A stretch of DNA of 64,000 nt from Pantoea alfalfae. GTDB lineage: Bacteria; Pseudomonadota; Gammaproteobacteria; Enterobacterales; Enterobacteriaceae. Shown here in pieces: positions 42,378-52,064 of this stretch (positions are counted from its first letter, which is position 1; each line of letters begins with the position of its first letter). Under the pieces are notes generated by a model. That model was not told the DNA's origin. It saw nothing but the letters and a program-made list of their open reading frames with translations, and made no database searches. Both the position numbers and the translations under genes were made by a program. The stretch lies in NCBI RefSeq assembly GCF_019880205.1, contig NZ_CP082292.1:496001-560000 (forward strand), given 5' to 3'.

Positions 42378-43658
42378 TTGTTTGACCGTTATGAAGCCGG
42401 TGAGCAGGCCGTACTGGTACACATCTGGTTCTCCCAAGACAAAGAAGTAGAAGATTTACAGGAGTTTGAAACCCTGGTCTCTTCTGCTGGCGTTGAGGCG
42501 CTGCAAGTGGTTACTGGCAGCCGCAAAGCGCCACACCCCAAGTATTTTGTCGGTGAAGGAAAAGCCGTTGAAATTGCCGATGCGGTAAAAACAACAGGAG
42601 CATCGGTCGTATTATTCGATCATGCCCTTACGCCCGCTCAGGAAAGAAACCTCGAGCGCCTGTGCGAATGCCGTGTCATTGATCGCACCGGTCTGATTCT
42701 GGATATCTTTGCCCAACGCGCACGTACCCACGAAGGTAAATTGCAGGTTGAGCTGGCACAGCTGCGCCATCTTGCGACACGTCTGGTACGCGGCTGGACG
42801 CACCTTGAACGTCAGAAAGGCGGGATAGGCTTGCGTGGCCCGGGTGAAACACAGTTAGAAACCGACCGTCGTCTGCTGCGCGGACGTATAAGTCAGATCC
42901 TGTCACGTCTTGAGCGGGTTGAAAAACAGCGTGAGCAGGGACGACAGTCTCGTGCTAAAGCGGATGTGCCAACGGTTTCGCTGGTGGGTTACACCAATGC
43001 CGGCAAGTCGACCCTCTTTAACGCCATGACCTCTGCCAACGTCTTTGCCGCAGACCAGCTGTTTGCGACACTTGACCCTACACTGCGCCGTCTGAATGTT
43101 GCCGATGTCGGAGATGTCGTTCTGGCGGACACGGTGGGCTTTATCCGCCATCTTCCTCACGATCTGGTTGCCGCATTTAAAGCTACGCTGCAGGAGACAC
43201 GTCAGGCGACGCTGTTACTGCACGTGATTGATGGTGCCGATCTTCGCGTTACGGAAAATATCGCCGCCGTCGATACCGTACTGGAAGAGATCGAAGCGGA
43301 CGAAATTCCGACCTTACTGGTCATGAATAAAATCGATATGCTCGACGGATTCGAACCGCGTATCGATCGCAACGAAGAGAACCTGCCCATCCGCGTCTGG
43401 CTTTCCGCCCAGACTGGTGCAGGCATTCCGTTGCTGTGGCAGGCCCTGTCCGAGCGCCTGTCAGGTGAAATTGCCCAGCACGCGTTACGTCTGCCACCGG
43501 AGGCGGGGCGACTTCGCAGCCGTTTCTATCAGTTGCAGGCGATTGAGAAAGAGTGGAATGAAGACGACGGCAGTGTAGGATTGCAGATACGTATGCCCAT
43601 CATTGAGTGGATGCGTTTATGTAAGCAGGAACCGTCGCTGACCAGTTACATTGTTTGA
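42378..43658 (+). CDS. hflX: Ribosome-splitting GTPase HflX
   Basis: 50S-binding GTPase that splits stalled ribosomes, for example after heat shock. It has 426 residues. The N-terminal HflX domain and its helical linker ([19 protein letters not shown]) precede the G domain with [12 protein letters not shown] (G1), [10 protein letters not shown] (G3) and NKIDML (G4). The start is TTG at 42378, also the start used in E. coli hflX, with a GAGG site upstream. The gap to hflK is larger than in E. coli because an ERIC element sits in it. Confidence 0.97.
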   Translation: MFDRYEAGEQAVLVHIWFSQDKEVEDLQEFETLVSSAGVEALQVVTGSRKAPHPKYFVGEGKAVEIADAVKTTGASVVLFDHALTPAQERNLERLCECRVIDRTGLILDIFAQRARTHEGKLQVELAQLRHLATRLVRGWTHLERQKGGIGLRGPGETQLETDRRLLRGRISQILSRLERVEKQREQGRQSRAKADVPTVSLVGYTNAGKSTLFNAMTSANVFAADQLFATLDPTLRRLNVADVGDVVLADTVGFIRHLPHDLVAAFKATLQETRQATLLLHVIDGADLRVTENIAAVDTVLEEIEADEIPTLLVMNKIDMLDGFEPRIDRNEENLPIRVWLSAQTGAGIPLLWQALSERLSGEIAQHALRLPPEAGRLRSRFYQLQAIEKEWNEDDGSVGLQIRMPIIEWMRLCKQEPSLTSYIV

Positions 43659-43732
43659 TATTGCCCAAACGCATTTACCTTAAAAATTGAAGATTGTCGC
43701 ACTTTCGTTGCAGGCCTGAATACGCAGGATTT

Positions 43733-43853
43733 ACCCGGGTATTTCGGATTTCAGCAAGGCGGCAACTGAGTGAATCCCCGGGCGCTTACGCAGATGAGTG
43801 AGCGGGGTGAGCGAAGGCAGCCAACACCGCTGCAATCCGAAAGATGAAGGGTA
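43733..43853 (+). repeat. ERIC (intergenic repeat unit) element between hflX and hflK
   Basis: About 121 bp. The core GTGAATCCCCGGGCGCTTAC and the later GCGGGGTGAGCGAAGGCAGC closely match the two arms of the enterobacterial repetitive intergenic consensus. The ends form an imperfect inverted repeat (TACCC.../...GGGTA). A second copy lies at 51908-52034. It ends 32 bp before the hflK start codon. Confidence 0.85.
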
Positions 43854-43885
43854 AAAACCGTAATTACAATAAATGGAGTAGAGAC

Positions 43886-45124
43886 ATGGCGTGGAATCAG
43901 CCCGGAAATAACGGACAGGACCGCGACCCGTGGGGAAGCAGCAATAATCAAGGCGGCAACTCTGGGGGAAATAAGGGAGGACGGGAATCCGGGCCTCCTG
44001 ATCTGGATGATATCTTCCGTAAGCTGAGCAAGAAGCTTGGTGGACTGGGTGGTGGCAAACAGAGCGATAACGGTCAACGCGGCTCCGGCAGCGGAGGCAA
44101 AATCGTTGGCATCGTGGCTGTTGCTGCTGTAGTCATCTGGGCTGCAAGCGGTTTCTACACCATCAAAGAAGCGGAACGCGGCGTGGTAACGCGCTTCGGT
44201 AAGTTCAGTCACCTGGTTGAGCCCGGCCTGAACTGGAAACCGACATTTGTTGATCAGGTACGTGCGGTTAACGTTGAATCGGTGCGTGAACTGGCGGCTT
44301 CTGGCGTGATGCTGACCTCAGATGAGAACGTGGTACGCGTGGAGATGAACGTGCAGTATCGCGTGACCGATCCGGAACGTTATCTTTATGCCGTCACCAG
44401 CGCGGATGACAGTCTGCGTCAGGCGACTGACAGTGCGCTGCGCGGCGTGATTGGTCGTTCTACCATGGACCGCATTCTGACTGAAGGTCGTACCGTGGTG
44501 CGTAGCGATACCCAGCGTGAAATCGATGAAACAATTCGCCCTTACAACATGGGGATCGCGGTACTGGACGTCAACTTCCAGGCTGCCCGTCCGCCGGAAG
44601 AGGTGAAGTCTGCGTTTGATGATGCGATTGCCGCACGTGAAAACCGCGAACAGTATGTCCGTGAAGCAGAAGCTTACGCCAACGAAGTTCAGCCTCGAGC
44701 TAATGGCCAGGCGCAACGTATTCTGGAAGAGGCGCGCGCTTACAAAGAGCGTACCGTGCTGGAAGCGCAGGGTGAAGTGGCGCGTTTCGCCAAGATTTTG
44801 CCGGAGTATAAAGCCGCGCCTGAAATTACCAAAGAGCGTCTCTATATTGAGACAATGGAACGCGTGCTGAGCCATACCCGCAAAGTACTGGTTAATGATC
44901 GGGGTAACAACCTGATGGTACTGCCGCTGGATCAACTGATGCGTGGTGGTCAGTCTGCACCAGGCCAGAATGGTCAGAAAGGCGGTAACAGTTCTTCGCT
45001 GCCAGCCATCTCCGATCGCAACGCCAGCCGCAATGACACGTCGTCATACAGTCCGGACAATATCATGGATCAGCGTCGGGCGAATGCTCAGCGCAGCGAC
45101 AGCCAGCGCGAAGGGAGAGAGTAA
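43886..45124 (+). CDS. hflK: FtsH-modulating SPFH protein HflK
   Basis: With HflC it forms a large membrane cage around the FtsH protease. The ATG at 43886 gives 412 residues starting MAWNQPGNNGQDRDPWG; the frame is open further upstream into the ERIC element, but that part is not conserved. A Gly/Asn-rich cytosolic N-terminus (1-70) is followed by one membrane segment (about 72-92) and the SPFH domain (about 95-260). A coiled coil and a Ser/Asn-rich tail close the protein. It lies 3 bp before hflC. Confidence 0.97.
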   Translation: MAWNQPGNNGQDRDPWGSSNNQGGNSGGNKGGRESGPPDLDDIFRKLSKKLGGLGGGKQSDNGQRGSGSGGKIVGIVAVAAVVIWAASGFYTIKEAERGVVTRFGKFSHLVEPGLNWKPTFVDQVRAVNVESVRELAASGVMLTSDENVVRVEMNVQYRVTDPERYLYAVTSADDSLRQATDSALRGVIGRSTMDRILTEGRTVVRSDTQREIDETIRPYNMGIAVLDVNFQAARPPEEVKSAFDDAIAARENREQYVREAEAYANEVQPRANGQAQRILEEARAYKERTVLEAQGEVARFAKILPEYKAAPEITKERLYIETMERVLSHTRKVLVNDRGNNLMVLPLDQLMRGGQSAPGQNGQKGGNSSSLPAISDRNASRNDTSSYSPDNIMDQRRANAQRSDSQREGRE

Positions 45125-45127
45125 TCG

Positions 45128-46132
45128 ATGCGTAAGCCAATAGTATTTTTAATCATTGTCGTGCTGGTGGCGCTCTATGCGTCGCTGTTTGTGGTGCAGG
45201 AAGGGCAGCGAGGCATTGTTCTGCGCTTCGGTAAAGTCCTGCGCGACGGCGAAAACAAACCGCAGGTATTTGAGCCGGGTCTGCATTTTAAGATTCCATT
45301 CCTGGAAACGGTTAAAACGCTGGATGCGCGAATTCAGACGATGGATAACCAGGCCGATCGCTTCGTCACCAAAGAGAAGAAAGATTTGATCGTGGACTCC
45401 TACATCAAATGGCGTATCAGCGATTTCAGTCGCTACTACCTGGCTACCGGTGGCGGTGATGTTTCTCAGGCAGAAGTGCTGCTGAAACGTAAGTTCAGTG
45501 ACCGTTTGCGTTCTGAAATGGGTCGTCTGGATGTGAAGGATATCGTCACAGACTCCCGTGGTCGCCTGACCACCGATGTGCGTGACGCGCTGAATACTGG
45601 TTCTGCGGGCAGCGATGATGAAATCGCCACGCCTGCGGCTGATGATGCGATTGCCAGCGCAGCAGCCCGTGTCGAGCGCGAAACCAACAGCAGCGAGCCG
45701 GCACCGAATCCGAACAGTATGGCAGCACTGGGTATTCAGGTTGTGGATGTGCGCATCAAGCAGATCAACCTGCCGACAGAAGTCTCCGATGCCATCTTCA
45801 ACCGTATGCGTGCTGAGCGTGAAGCCGTAGCGCGTAGTCAGCGTTCACAGGGTCAGGAAGAGGCGGAAAAACTGCGCGCCCAGGCCGATTATCAGGTGAC
45901 GCGTACGCTGGCTGAAGCCCAGCGTGAAGCCCTGATCACGCGCGGTGATGGTGATGCGGAAACGGCGCGGCTGTTTGCCGATTCGTTCAGTAAAGATCCT
46001 GACTTCTACGCCTTTATTCGTAGCCTGCGTGCCTATGAAAACAGCTTCAATAGCGATCAGGATGTGATGGTGTTAAGCCCGGATAGCGACTTCTTCCGAT
46101 ATATGAAGGCGCCCTCTAACGCAACACGCTAA
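45128..46132 (+). CDS. hflC: FtsH-modulating SPFH protein HflC
   Basis: Partner of HflK in the FtsH cage. At 334 residues it equals E. coli HflC. One N-terminal membrane segment (about 4-22) is followed by the SPFH domain starting VVQEGQRGIVLRFGKV. An acidic Ala-rich insert (about 158-195, GSDDEIATPAADDAI) is also present in E. coli. A coiled coil and the DPDFYAFIRSLRAYENSF end follow. A very strong terminator begins 18 bp after the stop. Confidence 0.98.
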   Translation: MRKPIVFLIIVVLVALYASLFVVQEGQRGIVLRFGKVLRDGENKPQVFEPGLHFKIPFLETVKTLDARIQTMDNQADRFVTKEKKDLIVDSYIKWRISDFSRYYLATGGGDVSQAEVLLKRKFSDRLRSEMGRLDVKDIVTDSRGRLTTDVRDALNTGSAGSDDEIATPAADDAIASAAARVERETNSSEPAPNPNSMAALGIQVVDVRIKQINLPTEVSDAIFNRMRAEREAVARSQRSQGQEEAEKLRAQADYQVTRTLAEAQREALITRGDGDAETARLFADSFSKDPDFYAFIRSLRAYENSFNSDQDVMVLSPDSDFFRYMKAPSNATR

Positions 46133-46150
46133 GAACTGATATAACCTGTG

Positions 46151-46178
46151 GGCCGACAATGTTGTCGGCCTTTTTTTT
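46151..46178 (+). terminator. Strong Rho-independent terminator between hflC and yjeT
   Basis: GGCCGACA/TGTCGGCC (46151-46158 with 46163-46170) with a 4-nt loop and eight consecutive T (46171-46178). The yjeT ribosome site starts at the next bases and its ATG is 10 bp after the last T, so the terminator stands directly in front of a gene. Confidence 0.9.
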
Positions 46179-46188
46179 AGGATTCAGA

Positions 46189-46389
46189 ATGAAAACAAGC
46201 ATCTGGATGGCGCTGGCGCTGGTGTTAGTGCTGGAAGGGTTGGGACCGATGTTTATGCCGCGCGCCTGGCGACGCATGATCCTGACGATGACGCGGTTGC
46301 CCGATCGTCTGCTGCACCGCTTTGGGGGAGGACTGGTCGTTGCTGGCATGGTGATTTACTGCATGCTCAGCCTGCACGGCAACCTCTAG
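46189..46389 (+). CDS. yjeT: Small membrane protein YjeT (DUF2065)
   Basis: A 66-residue protein of unknown function with two membrane segments (about 4-22 and 46-62). The segment LALVLVLEGLGPMFMPRAW and the RFGGGLVVAG end match E. coli YjeT. The ATG at 46189 is preferred to one at 46159, which would run through the terminator hairpin. An AGGATT site lies 6 nt upstream, squeezed between the hflC terminator and the start codon. Confidence 0.9.
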   Translation: MKTSIWMALALVLVLEGLGPMFMPRAWRRMILTMTRLPDRLLHRFGGGLVVAGMVIYCMLSLHGNL

Positions 46390-46474
46390 TACCCGAGTTC
46401 ACACCGGCTAAATTGTGCCTCTTCGCGCCATTATCCCCAACATGTTGTAGTGATCAAAACTCAGGCAAAAAAGC

Positions 46475-46490
46475 GCGCAATCGTATGCTA
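46475..46490. promoter_or_regulatory. purA: Possible PurR operator upstream of purA
   Basis: The imperfect palindrome around CGCAATCGTATGC resembles the PurR consensus core CGCAAACGTTTGC with two differences. It lies about 65-80 bp upstream of purA, which is PurR-regulated in E. coli. I count 11 of 16 consensus matches, so this is a candidate only. Confidence 0.35.
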
Positions 46491-46552
46491 AAAGTGCTGA
46501 AAGCCATGGGATCAGATGGTAGAATCCTTTTTTAAGCAATCGGTGATTTTGA

Positions 46553-47854
<1,302 letters not shown>

Positions 47855-47861
47855 TCACTCA

Positions 47862-47889
47862 GGCCGGACGCTGTCCGGCCCTTGTTTTT
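47862..47889 (+). terminator. Rho-independent terminator of purA
   Basis: GGCCGGA/TCCGGCC (47862-47868 with 47874-47880) followed by CTTGTTTTT, beginning 7 bp after the purA stop codon. Confidence 0.8.
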
Positions 47890-48072
47890 CCACTATTTGA
47901 TGCCACTTTACCTCCCTTCGCTTGTCAAACCTTGTGCTGGCTTAAAAAAACGCACGGCAAATCAGACTCTGGTTTATCATCGTAGTTAATCGAATGGCAA
48001 TCCGATTTAATCCTGACATCAATCACAGGGCGAATAATGCAATGCCACGCCTGAAGGTTCACTGAGGTTACT

Positions 48073-48516
48073 GTGCAGCTCACGAGTTTTACTGATTATG
48101 GCTTACGGGCGCTGATTTATCTGGCAGCGTTGCCTGAAGATCAGCAGACCAATATTACGGAAGTGACAAACACCTATGGTTTGTCCCGTAATCATATGGT
48201 CAAAATCATCAATCAGCTGAGCCGTGCGGGCTACGTTGCCGCAACGCGTGGTAAAAATGGGGGCATTCGCCTGGGTATGCCGCCTCGTCAGATTGTCATT
48301 GGCGACGTGGTACGCAAGATGGAACCGCTACAATTAGTGGACTGCGCCTCCTGTTCCATCACACCAGCCTGCCGTCTGAAGCAGGCACTGCACGATGCAG
48401 TGCAGCGCTTTTTGCAGGAGCTGGATAGCTATACGCTGGCAGATTTGGTCGAAGGTAATACACCACTTTATGAAATCATCCTGTCCAAATCGCCGCCGGA
48501 AATAAATATTAAATGA
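48073..48516 (+). CDS. nsrR: Nitric-oxide-sensing repressor NsrR with altered cysteine spacing
   Basis: Rrf2-family repressor whose iron-sulfur cluster is destroyed by NO, freeing genes such as hmp. The protein has 147 residues from a GTG start, as in E. coli. The winged helix region (about 1-60, [11 protein letters not shown] to [14 protein letters not shown]) is nearly unchanged. The three cluster cysteines are Cys91, Cys94 and Cys100 ([11 protein letters not shown]), so the first spacing is CX2C instead of the CX4C of E. coli (Cys91, 96, 102): two residues are missing. The tail is six or so residues longer. It lies 16 bp upstream of rnr. Confidence 0.93.
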   Translation: MQLTSFTDYGLRALIYLAALPEDQQTNITEVTNTYGLSRNHMVKIINQLSRAGYVAATRGKNGGIRLGMPPRQIVIGDVVRKMEPLQLVDCASCSITPACRLKQALHDAVQRFLQELDSYTLADLVEGNTPLYEIILSKSPPEINIK

Positions 48517-48532
48517 CATCGGAGGAACCGCT

Positions 48533-51028
48533 ATGTCAAAAGATCCTTTTCAGGATAGAGAAGCTGAAAAATACGAAAATCCTATTCCAAGCCGTGAATT
48601 TATTCTGGCTCTGTTAGAAAAACGTGAAAAACCAGCCAGCCGTGAAGAGCTGGCTGAAGAGATGAATCTGCACGAAGAAGAGCACCTTGAGGCGCTACGT
48701 CGCCGTCTTCGCGCCATGGAACGTGATGGTCAGCTGGTGTTCACCCGCCGTCAATGCTATGCGCTGCCAGAACGTCTTGATCTCCTGCGGGGTAAAGTCA
48801 TTGGCCATCGTGATGGCTACGGCTTCCTGCGGGCAGAAGGTCAGAAAGATGACCTCTACCTCTCCGCAGAGCAGATGAAATTCTGTATGCACGGTGACGT
48901 AATCCTGGCGCAGCCGCTGGGTGCCGATCGCAAAGGCCGCCGCGAAGCGCGCGTGGTCCGCGTGCAGGAACCGCGCAACAATCAGATCGTTGGCCGCTAC
49001 TTTACCGATGCGGGTGCCGGCTTTGTGGTGCCTGACGACAGTCGCCTGAGTTTTGACATCCTCATCCCGCCTGAAGAGACGATGAATGCCCGCATGGGTT
49101 CTGTGGTGGTGGTTGAGCTGGTCCAGCGTCCGAACCGTCGCACCAAAGCGATCGGTAAAGTGGCTGAGATACTGGGCGATGATATGGGCACCAGCCTGGC
49201 CGTTGATATGGCGCTGCGTACCCATGAAATTCCGCACACCTGGCCGCCAGAAGTGGAAGCTCAGGTCAGCAAGCTGAAAGAAGACGTCCCGGAAGAGGCC
49301 AAAAAAGGCCGCGTCGATCTGCGCAAACTGCCGCTGGTCACCATTGATGGTGAAGATGCCCGTGACTTTGATGATGCGGTCTACTGCGAGAAAAAACGCG
49401 GTGGCGGATGGCGTCTGTGGGTCGCTATCGCCGATGTGAGCTATTACGTCCGTCCGGGTACGCCACTGGATGACGAAGCGCATCAGCGCGGCACCTCAGT
49501 CTACTTCCCGTCGCAGGTTGTGCCGATGCTGCCGGAAGCCTTGTCGAATGGCTTATGCTCGCTTAACCCGCAGGTCGATCGACTCTGTATGGTGTGCGAG
49601 ATGACCATTTCGACTAAAGGTAAGCTCACCGGCTTTAAGCATTACGAAGCGGTGATGAACTCCCATGCGCGTCTGACCTATAACAAAGTCTGGAACATCC
49701 TGCAGGGCGATAAAGAGTTGCGTCAGCAGTATGCACCGCTGGTCAAAGATCTTGAAGAGCTGCACAACCTCTACCAGGTACTGGATGCTGCACGTGAAGA
49801 GCGCGGCGGTATCTCGTTTGAAACGGAAGAAGCGAAGTTCATCTTCAACGCCGAGCGCCGTATTGAACGTGTTGAGCGCGCGTCACGTAATGACGCCCAC
49901 AAGCTGATCGAAGAGTGCATGATCCTGGCGAACATCGCCTCAGCACGCTTCGTTGAGAAAAATCAGGAACCGGCACTGTTCCGCGATCACGATCGCCCGA
50001 CCGATGAGAGCATCAAGAGCTTCCGTACCGTGCTAAACGAGCTGGGACTGACTCTGCCAGGCGGCAACAAACCGCAGCCTGTCGACTATGCGGCGCTGCT
50101 GAAGCAGGTTGCCGATCGTCCTGATGCAGAGATGCTCCAAACCATGCTACTGCGTTCGATGAAGCAGGCGGTTTACGATCCGGAAAACCGCGGTCACTTT
50201 GGTCTGGCACTCTCATCGTATGCGCACTTTACTTCGCCAATTCGCCGCTACCCGGATCTGACGCTGCACCGCGCCATCAAATATCTGCTGGCAAAAGAGC
50301 AGGATGAAGGTAAAGGCCTGGTACAACGCGCCATCAAATACCTGATGCCGAGAGAGCGCAGCGTCGCCAAAGATATGACGACAGCAACCGGCGGCTATCA
50401 CTACGAGATGCCGGAGATGCTGCAACTGGGTCTGCACTGTTCCCTGACCGAACGTCGCGCCGATGAAGCAACCCGCGACGTCGCGGACTGGCTCAAGTGT
50501 GACTTCATGCAGGACCAGGTTGGCAACGTCTTCAACGGCGTTATCTCCAGCGTGACCGGATTTGGCTTCTTTGTCCGCCTGAGCGATCTGTTCATCGACG
50601 GACTGGTCCACGTTTCAACCCTCGACAACGATTACTACCGTTTTGACCCGGTAGGTCAGCGTCTGATTGGTGAATCGGGCGGCCGTACCTATCGTCTGGG
50701 TGACACCGTTGAAGTACGTGTCGAAGCGGTCCATATGGACGAGCGTAAAATCGACTTCGCTCTTATCTCCAGCCAGCGTCAGGTGCGTGGTGAGGGTAAA
50801 ACCGCGCGTGATCGGGCGAAGCGTGAAGACAACGCGCCAGCGAAGCGTCGTCGTAACGTGAACAAAAAGTCCAACTTCGAGCCGGATGCTGCATTCCGGG
50901 GTGACAAGGGCAAACCAGCCGTGGCGAATACCGAGAAAAAAAGTAAAAACGTCTCGGAAAAAACCCGTAAAATCGCCGCCGCCACCCGGGCGAAGCGCGC
51001 CAGAAAAAAAGCTGAGCCTGAAGGCTGA
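48533..51028 (+). CDS. rnr: Ribonuclease R with an internal insertion
   Basis: Processive 3'-5' exonuclease that unwinds and degrades structured RNA and helps trans-translation. It has 831 residues against 813 in E. coli. Order: N-terminal helix-turn-helix (about 20-85), two cold-shock domains (about 85-245), RNB catalytic domain with [13 protein letters not shown]1 domain (about 640-730), and a Lys-rich basic tail. Near residues 580-612 about 20 extra residues include a second RAIKYL copy 19 residues after the first. It follows nsrR closely and is followed by rlmB after a hairpin. Confidence 0.97.
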   Translation: MSKDPFQDREAEKYENPIPSREFILALLEKREKPASREELAEEMNLHEEEHLEALRRRLRAMERDGQLVFTRRQCYALPERLDLLRGKVIGHRDGYGFLRAEGQKDDLYLSAEQMKFCMHGDVILAQPLGADRKGRREARVVRVQEPRNNQIVGRYFTDAGAGFVVPDDSRLSFDILIPPEETMNARMGSVVVVELVQRPNRRTKAIGKVAEILGDDMGTSLAVDMALRTHEIPHTWPPEVEAQVSKLKEDVPEEAKKGRVDLRKLPLVTIDGEDARDFDDAVYCEKKRGGGWRLWVAIADVSYYVRPGTPLDDEAHQRGTSVYFPSQVVPMLPEALSNGLCSLNPQVDRLCMVCEMTISTKGKLTGFKHYEAVMNSHARLTYNKVWNILQGDKELRQQYAPLVKDLEELHNLYQVLDAAREERGGISFETEEAKFIFNAERRIERVERASRNDAHKLIEECMILANIASARFVEKNQEPALFRDHDRPTDESIKSFRTVLNELGLTLPGGNKPQPVDYAALLKQVADRPDAEMLQTMLLRSMKQAVYDPENRGHFGLALSSYAHFTSPIRRYPDLTLHRAIKYLLAKEQDEGKGLVQRAIKYLMPRERSVAKDMTTATGGYHYEMPEMLQLGLHCSLTERRADEATRDVADWLKCDFMQDQVGNVFNGVISSVTGFGFFVRLSDLFIDGLVHVSTLDNDYYRFDPVGQRLIGESGGRTYRLGDTVEVRVEAVHMDERKIDFALISSQRQVRGEGKTARDRAKREDNAPAKRRRNVNKKSNFEPDAAFRGDKGKPAVANTEKKSKNVSEKTRKIAAATRAKRARKKAEPEG

Positions 51029-51048
51029 GCGTAATAGAGTGCGCATAC

Positions 51049-51076
51049 CCGCCCTTTCTTTCCGCAGAAAGGGCGG
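51049..51076 (+). terminator. Perfect 11-bp hairpin between rnr and rlmB
   Basis: CCGCCCTTTCT pairs with AGAAAGGGCGG around TTCCGC. Only a broken T stretch (TCATTTATT) follows, and the rlmB start codon is 34 bp away. It could be a partial terminator or a processing/stability element. Confidence 0.45.
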
Positions 51077-51109
51077 TCATTTATTCATTTCCAACCACTG
51101 AGCAGATCG

Positions 51110-51844
51110 ATGAGCGAAATTATTTTTGGTATCCATGCCGTGCAGGCGCTGCTGGAACGTGATCCACAACGTTTCCAGGAAGTCTTTATCCTCAAAGGCC
51201 GCGACGATCGTCGCCTGCAACCCGTGGTCGCCGCGCTGGAAGCTCAGGGGATCGTGATTCAACTGGCCGAGCGTAAGTGGCTCGATAGCCAGGTTGAAGG
51301 CGGTGTGCATCAGGGCATCGTGGCACGGGTAAAACCGGGTCGTCAGTATCAGGAAGGCGACCTGCCGGATCTGCTGCAGAGCCTGGAGAAGCCTTTCCTG
51401 CTGGTGCTGGATGGGGTTACCGATCCGCACAACCTGGGTGCCTGCCTGCGCAGCGCCGATGCGGCCGGTGTTCATGCGATTATCGTGCCCAAAGATCGTT
51501 CTGCTCCCCTGAATGCCACGGCCAAAAAAGTGGCCAGCGGTGCGGCAGAGAATGTGCCGTTGATTCGCGTCACTAATCTTGCGCGTACACTGCGCCTGCT
51601 GCAGGAGTACAACATCTGGGTGGTCGGCACCGCAGGTGAAGCGGACCATACCGTCTTCCAGAGCAAAATGACCGGTCCGATGGCGCTGGTAATGGGCGCG
51701 GAAGGCGAAGGCATGCGTCGTCTGACCCGCGAGCATTGCGATGAGCTGATCAGCATCCCGATGGCGGGCAGTGTTTCTTCACTCAACGTCTCGGTTGCAA
51801 CCGGTGTCTGCCTGTTTGAAGCGGTGCGTCAGCGCAACGCCTGA
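51110..51844 (+). CDS. rlmB: 23S rRNA (guanosine-2'-O-)-methyltransferase RlmB
   Basis: Methylates G2251 of 23S rRNA. It has 244 residues, one more than E. coli. An N-terminal L30e-like substrate domain (1-75) is followed by the SPOUT knot domain with the motifs [29 protein letters not shown] and [15 protein letters not shown] that bind S-adenosylmethionine. It is the third gene of nsrR-rnr-rlmB. An ERIC element begins 64 bp after its stop. Confidence 0.98.
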   Translation: MSEIIFGIHAVQALLERDPQRFQEVFILKGRDDRRLQPVVAALEAQGIVIQLAERKWLDSQVEGGVHQGIVARVKPGRQYQEGDLPDLLQSLEKPFLLVLDGVTDPHNLGACLRSADAAGVHAIIVPKDRSAPLNATAKKVASGAAENVPLIRVTNLARTLRLLQEYNIWVVGTAGEADHTVFQSKMTGPMALVMGAEGEGMRRLTREHCDELISIPMAGSVSSLNVSVATGVCLFEAVRQRNA

Positions 51845-51907
51845 TCCCCGATGTGATCCTCGCCACAAATTAGTTTCTGTACCAGGCATAACTGCGCGTC
51901 ATTCGTA

Positions 51908-52034
51908 TATACCCAAAGGATTTCGGGTTGCATTGAGGCGGCAAGAGAACGCATCCCGATGAGCTTACATGAGTAAGTGATCCGGGTGAGTGAACGCAGC
52001 CAACAAAAATGCAGCTTGAAAGACGACGGGTATA
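51908..52034 (+). repeat. ERIC element between rlmB and aidB
   Basis: 127 bp, the canonical ERIC length. Terminal inverted repeat TATACCC (51908-51914) and GGGTATA (52028-52034), and the internal core GAGCTTACATGAGTAAGTGA followed by CCGGGTGAGTGAACGCAGCC, match the ERIC consensus. It shares orientation and core with the copy at 43733. It ends 30 bp before the aidB start. Confidence 0.9.
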
Positions 52035-52064
52035 CTTACTGAGTGACATCCGCGAGGAGTGGTT

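Noticed and set aside
43844..43885. Longer hflK start upstream of 43886
   Set aside because: The extra codons come from the ERIC element end and are not conserved; the ATG at 43886 has a GGAGTAGAG site and a conserved N-terminus.
48695..49483. Minus-strand open frame of 262 codons antisense to rnr
   Set aside because: Shadow of rnr; composition is that of a reverse-complemented coding region.
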